Assembly: GCA_024811115.1 (NCBI GenBank)
Contig: JAKOGH010001043.1
Coordinates: 620,001 to 684,000 of the forward strand
DNA: 64,000 nt
From: Terana coerulea
Lineage: Eukaryota; Basidiomycota; Agaricomycetes; Polyporales; Phanerochaetaceae
Direction of reading: 5' to 3'
The notes below the pieces were generated by a model, which had not been told where the DNA came from, did not search any database, and saw only the letters and a program-made list of their open reading frames with translations. Positions 59,530 to 64,000 of this stretch are shown here, piece by piece. A program made the translations under genes and the position numbers. Each line of letters opens with the position of its first letter. The first letter of the stretch is position 1.

Positions 59530-59864
59530 ATGTGTCACCGGCAACTAAGATTCAACAGGCCCACAGAGTGCGGTCACCCGGTCTTCGTCGGCGAGCTCAA
59601 CGTCGATTGTCGGGAACCCATATGTTACATTAGTCGGTTCCATCCCGCAGACTGCGGGCAGAACGGAAGGCCAGCATGTAAATGTCGTCGCTATTATACG
59701 TACGTCCCCAAGACCGCTCTAACGCGGCGGTGGATTAACGACCCAATAGGCAACCCGAAAGACTATATAAAGACGTACGAAACCCAAAACATCATCTACC
59801 CTACACGTCGCTGAGCTTTGCAACACAGGTGCCAGGAAAATGCGACAGATGCACGAGCGCGTAG
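59530..59864 (+). CDS. Small cysteine-rich protein, 2 exons, 94 residues
   Basis: Exons 59530-59699 and 59750-59864 with a 50-nt GT-AG intron (gtacgt donor, caatag acceptor). Unspliced, the frame would instead stop at 59814. The spliced form gives a coherent Cys/His pattern: MCHRQLRF, TECGHPVF, VDCREPICY, HPADCGQ, ACKCRRYYTQPERLY and a terminal KCDRC. The N-terminal pattern (MCxR, then CGH, then CxxxxC, H, C, CxC-x-x-YxQPER) recurs, from memory, in many small uncharacterised agaricomycete proteins and may bind zinc. There is no signal peptide, so it is probably intracellular. Function unknown. A first exon or 5' UTR intron just upstream (ctaacgctgtttgacccag before the ATG) is possible. Its stop lies 70 bp from the RAD3 stop. 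Confidence 0.65.
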
Positions 59865-59933
59865 CCCGCTGCATACACTCGCCTTCCACCACTCAGCCCG
59901 ATGTTCTCGCCGCTAGGCTCTCCTGTCTGTCCC

Positions 59934-62900
59934 CTAAACGTCCAGATCTATCTCCGCAAGGGCACTGTCGTCGATACCGAAATCTCCATACTCGTCCTCA
60001 TCCTGTCCTGCTTCCCGCCGTTGCTTCTCCACTTCTATCGCAAGTTCCTTCTGCTTTGCCTGGTGTGCCTCGATGTTTTCCAGTGTCCATAAAGAAATTC
60101 CCGTTTGGTTCTCGTTCAGATTTTGCGAGATGGTGCGCATGAACAGCTTCGAGAGGGTCAAGGCCATGTCCGTGGAGAGGTTGGAGGCTGTCTCGGTGAT
60201 GTACTGGTTGATCCAGCGAGGCAGCTTGGCTCCGTTTGTCGGCCCGGGCAAATCTCTGAAGCACATGGTGAGCGACGGTGTGCGAGTCGAACACAGGCAC
60301 AGCGACCGACCTTGTCAGCGAACACCATGAGCCCCCAGTCCGTCTTACCACGCAAGACACGTCCGACACACTGAGCGGCGTTCCGCATGGCGTCGAAGCC
60401 GAGGAACTCTGATTCGCGGATGCGGTACGTGTCTCGCAGGTACTCCAGCCTGGCCTTCAGAATGCGACTTTCCGTGTACTGGTACGGCACGCTGCGTCGA
60501 GCATGCCTCTGTCAGCCACGGACATAACTTCGGCAAGTTCTCGCGCACTAACCCAAACATGATGACAGCTCGCCCGTAGTTGTGATCGAAATCGATGCCT
60601 TCTGATACCTTGCCTCGTGCCACGGACAGAAGGACAGCTCCGCGGCCGTTATCGCAAGCCTAATGCAATGAGTAAAGATTCGCACACAAATGGGATTATG
60701 CGTTGTTCCGTACCCTGCGGTAGTTCTCGAGCGCGATGCTTGTCTCGTTCGCATCCGGTGTCTCCACAAAGATGAGCTTGTATTTCCATACTTCATTTAG
60801 GATACCCTATTTGCCGGCCGTAAGCTACGTCCGCCAACGGACCACGGTCACACGAAAGATGAACGTACCATGTCGTTCCACGCGGCCACAATGCTTTCCA
60901 TATACAGGTAACTGGGGAAGAACGCAACAATTCCATCCGGTACGATTTTGCTGTACTCAATGAGGATACTTCCGAAGTTACGTACGACGGCCGGATCGTT
61001 CCTGACCTCGAACCGCGAGCTAATGGCAACCTGGTCGCTCCCTCTCGTAATAACCTATTGCGACACTTGAGTGCTTACACGCGACAGCAGAGATCTTTCA
61101 CTTACAAGCGGCAGAAATGAGTTACGAGTCAGGGACATCTGATAGGACTCTTGCACAACCGGAGTGAACTGAAGCATCTTCGGGTACATGTCCAGCGGCG
61201 AGATGGTCCCCGACGTGATGACCACGCTGCTGAACCGTTCAAAGACAGGCTTAATCGCTATCGAGGGGTCCAGACAACTGCCCGCCTGTTTTCAGTGATT
61301 GTTTCATACGAAATAGAGGGCTGCACTTACGTGAAATGAAAGATGGGATTCGGCACGGTTGCGTTGTCCGTCTCGAACGGCTCAAGAATGAGCAGGAAGC
61401 CTAGGGCTGGTGAGCACAGCAGATGCGACCCGACCGCCAAGCATACCTTTCTCGTATGTAGAGACCAGGGTAGCAAAGCTTGCAACTTTCTGCAAAGCGG
61501 AGTACTCATCCAGGCGGCTTAGCTCCAGCGTCCGAACCAGGGACTGCAAACGTTCTGCGCAGAACCTGCCATACAAAGTTAGGCTCTGAAGACATGACCA
61601 GGCAAACTGCGCTTCATGCCTTAACGGGCGTCGTTCGATATACGTAATATCTTTCAGATGCTGTAAGAAGGATAGCGGCGTCTCGGCAACAACGTGTAGA
61701 ACACGCATCCGCGTCTAAAATTTAATGGTCAGTAAGCGTTTACTGACCAGGGGTATCGTGAAACGGTACCTAGATACGAGGGTCAAGAGCTCTTCGGTTA
61801 AGCGTGATTGATTGAGGTAATGTGCCACCAACCTTCAGATACTCCACAAAGCGCTTGAGGAACGCGACGAAGTGTTCCGCTTTCCGGATGTTGCCAGGTA
61901 TTGCCTCTGTGAGGAGATCTTCGGGAAGAGCTGAAAAAGGCTTTATTGAGGGCGTCGTGCGAGCACGGAGGAAAGCACTCACCTGGGTTGGCCATGAATG
62001 CGTCCTCATCATTTGCCGCATCCTGCAGCCCCTCTACCAACTTCGCATACTCGTCTTGCAGCTTCGAGGCATCGGTTCGTTTAATCCTGATGCACCAGTC
62101 GTAAAGTCAGTACATGTTGCTATAAGGGCTCCAGAACGTACTCCTCAATCTGGTCACCCAGTCGAGTGACGCTTCTGGCCGCAGAGTCAAGCATTGGCCT
62201 TGTCAAGTCAATACTCAGCGACTCTATGCAGACGTTATCTGGTAGTATAAAGCTTAGCGCCGACCTAGCAGGTGCGCTCCCCCGGTCTTACCGATGTTGT
62301 GCGCTTCGTCGAATACGACTATGGCATCTTTAGACATTTCCTTCGATACTTGTTCTGCGACTTTGGGGTCCAGCAGATAATGGAACGAATAGATGACAAT
62401 GTCCACGAACGGCATCTAAGCGGATGGTGAGCACGACCGCTTTCGCAGCGACTGCAAACTTACCATTCTTCGCACAGTGAAGTACGGGCAGATATGGTTG
62501 TCCCGACCATACTGAAGGACGTCCGCCAGGGTCCAGATTCCCGGCGGTATCAAACTACCGGGTTCGAGTTTTCCGAGATTCTAAGCGGTGTTAGATAGTC
62601 AGAGGAAGTATGTGGAAAGAAGCAAACCTCATGCCAATCACATAGGTCAACGGATCCCGGGTTCTCGCGTCCTTTCTGGCAGACTGCGCTATTCGTCAAA
62701 TCGCGACACCGCGCATCGACAACTTTGCCTTTCTTCTCCTTTGCCACCTACATCAACGACGTTAGTCACTGAATGTGTTTTGACCATAGTTCATCGCCGG
62801 TCGTGGCACTGAAGCTCACCTCGGGGTGTATACACAGATTTTTCGACTGGTCAGACCAAGCCCGTAGAAGTTACGCTCTTTCTCTCTCTGCTCTTCCGTT

Positions 62901-63412
62901 TCAGCAACGGTCGTACGGTAGTCCATCAATCGCTTCAACTCGGCTAGTGCTTTCTCAATCTCTGGAACCGTTCGTGAGCAGTAGATGAGCTTCCTTCTTG
63001 TTGGGTAGAACTACGGTCATTGTTGAGGATTGAAGCTCCATTCCAGCACCGGAATACTGACTTGTTGATATGACACAATGAGTGACAACAGCGAGACCGT
63101 CTTCCCGGTTCCTGAAGGCATCTCAAGTACGCAATGACCCTACGAACAAGAGCATGAATTGGTTGTCAGGACAGCAAGCGGATTTTCACGCACAGATGCA
63201 TCCAGGGTACGCTTCAAGTCACACATATAGGAGTATTGCTCTATCGACCGCATATATGGAGTCAGTGATATGAGCAATGCGGTGATACAGTGTTACTCAC
63301 CAGGATATATCCGGTCATAAGGGAAAATTACCTGTTTGCAGGTTATCAGAACATTTCAGAGCAAGCTGCTGCAAGATTAACGCACAGGTAAATCATCTAT
63401 GAAGAACTTCAT
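59934..63412 (-). CDS. RAD3: TFIIH DNA helicase XPD/Rad3
   Basis: 5'-3' superfamily-2 helicase of TFIIH, needed for transcription initiation and nucleotide-excision repair. The gene has many short introns; the start at 63412 reads MKFFIDDLP, then [16 protein letters not shown]. Conserved motifs in order: Walker [33 protein letters not shown], Fe-S cluster cysteines ([28 protein letters not shown]), and the DEAH box in [13 protein letters not shown]. Then follow [38 protein letters not shown], the motif VI region [20 protein letters not shown], and LPRWINQYI. The acidic tail ends ALAEIDLDV. The length fits an essential, intact gene and I found no frame break. Divergent from the last gene with only about 146 bp between starts. 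Confidence 0.96.
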
Positions 63413-63558
63413 AGTGGGTACAATAAGTGGTGTGCGTCGAGGATGGAAGACAAGACCAAGGAGCACCACGCGTCAAAAGCGCCCAATATTGATGGGATGT
63501 GCGCGCGTTGGGCGTTTACTACGTATGCGGCAGGCGTCATCACCTTGGACTTGACCAA
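63413..63558. promoter_or_regulatory. Compact bidirectional promoter of RAD3 and the last gene
   Basis: Only 146 bp between divergent ATGs, so the two genes must share most of their upstream sequence. No specific factor site is claimed. Confidence 0.5.
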
Positions 63559-64000
63559 ATGCTCTCAGCCAGCAGGCAGCGGGCTGCACTCACTTTGTCT
63601 CGACGTGCGCCGACTAAGCCACGGCAAGTATGGCGGAGGCATGAATCAAGCTTCAATAAGAAGCCAACACCTGTGCAACCTGAACCGCTACATCCATCAC
63701 CGATCCAGGAAAGCTTTCTCGAGCACACCGCGTTCACGGTCGACTTCTTCAGGCGTTTCCTCAAGTACTCTGCTGTCGGTCTGCTCACCGTCTCTGTGTC
63801 AACATGGACCGCATTCGAAGTCGCGCACCAGTGGGTCGAAAAGGTCGAGTTGGCAGCGGAGCTGGACGAGGAGGTGCGGAAGTGGCAGTGGGACCTGGAA
63901 CGGGAGGAGTGGACGGGCGGACAGAGAGGGGCACGGACCCAGCGCTGGGATTCATTGGACGCCATACACTCCGTGCGGCGTGGATGGCACAGAACTGGGG
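63559..64000 (+). CDS. Mitochondrial inner-membrane protein, 5' part (possible Mgr3-like TPR protein)
   Basis: The window ends inside this gene. The start MLSASRQRAALTLSRRAPT is a typical mitochondrial presequence, followed by a linker, one membrane segment (FLKYSAVGLLTVSVSTWTAF) and an acidic helical region (VEKVELAAELDEEVRKWQWD). The G4 run at 63928-63931 seems one base short; five would continue as TDPALGFIGRHTLRAAWMAQ, which looks like the start of a helical-repeat domain. One membrane anchor followed by TPR-like helices is the layout of Mgr3, an adaptor of the i-AAA protease Yme1. This is a guess from layout and truncated sequence; another mitochondrial TPR protein is equally possible. 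Confidence 0.5.
   Translation, partial: MLSASRQRAALTLSRRAPTKPRQVWRRHESSFNKKPTPVQPEPLHPSPIQESFLEHTAFTVDFFRRFLKYSAVGLLTVSVSTWTAFEVAHQWVEKVELAAELDEEVRKWQWDLEREEWTGGQRGARTQRWDSLDAIHSVRRGWHRTG

Noticed and set aside
1..64000. CRISPR arrays, rRNA genes, tRNA genes, secondary-metabolite cluster
   Set aside because: No regularly spaced direct repeats, no rRNA sequence and no tRNA that I could fold by eye; neighbouring genes are unrelated housekeeping genes rather than a backbone enzyme with tailoring genes.

Overview
The window is nuclear DNA of a filamentous basidiomycete, most likely an Agaricomycete close to the polypores. I infer this from dense genes split by many 45-70 nt introns (GTRNGY donors, CTNAY branch points, YAG acceptors), a moderately GC-rich base composition, and a gene set typical of that group. 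No bacterial operon, phage, CRISPR or biosynthetic-cluster signature is visible.

Layout. 1-4.6 kb: the 3' part of a GH5 exo-beta-1,3-glucanase, a small three-exon ATPase-inhibitor (IATP) gene, and a gene-poor stretch holding a MITE-like inverted-repeat element. 4.7-15.9 kb: VID21/EAF1 (NuA4 scaffold), BCS1 (complex III AAA chaperone), BUD23 (18S rRNA methyltransferase) and SOG2 (LRR protein of the RAM pathway). 16-21 kb: VAC1/PEP7 (FYVE endosomal tether) and twinfilin. 21-26.6 kb: two tandem succinyl-CoA:3-ketoacid CoA-transferase (SCOT) genes. 27-29 kb: KNR4/SMI1. 29.6-37 kb: a RING/coiled-coil protein of Zip3/HEI10 layout, divergent from a long JmjC protein. 37.5-42 kb: YCK-type casein kinase I and GID4/VID24. 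43-50.6 kb: a DHA2 MFS transporter, Ran GTPase and an LEA-2-like membrane protein. 50.8-56.7 kb: a DUF726 hydrolase-like protein and the i-AAA protease YME1. 56.7-59.5 kb: no recognisable gene. 59.5-64 kb: a small cysteine-rich protein, RAD3/XPD, and the start of a mitochondrial membrane protein.

The genes are mostly conserved housekeeping functions and do not form one pathway. Several act in mitochondria (BCS1, both SCOT copies, YME1, IATP, the last gene) and several in cell wall, polarity or trafficking (GH5, SOG2, KNR4, CK1, VAC1, twinfilin). They are arranged as divergent pairs sharing about 0.15-0.7 kb of promoter, and convergent pairs with as little as 70-90 bp between stops.

The most striking property of the sequence is about 20 single-base frame breaks, nearly all in short homopolymers, inside otherwise well-conserved genes. 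Residual consensus errors explain them better than pseudogenes. I found no convincing new multi-gene system. The best leads are the MITE-like element, the SCOT tandem pair with differing introns and one inflated intron, the JmjC protein with a repeat tail, the Zip3/HEI10-like RING protein, and two small spliced genes (IATP-like and Cys-rich).
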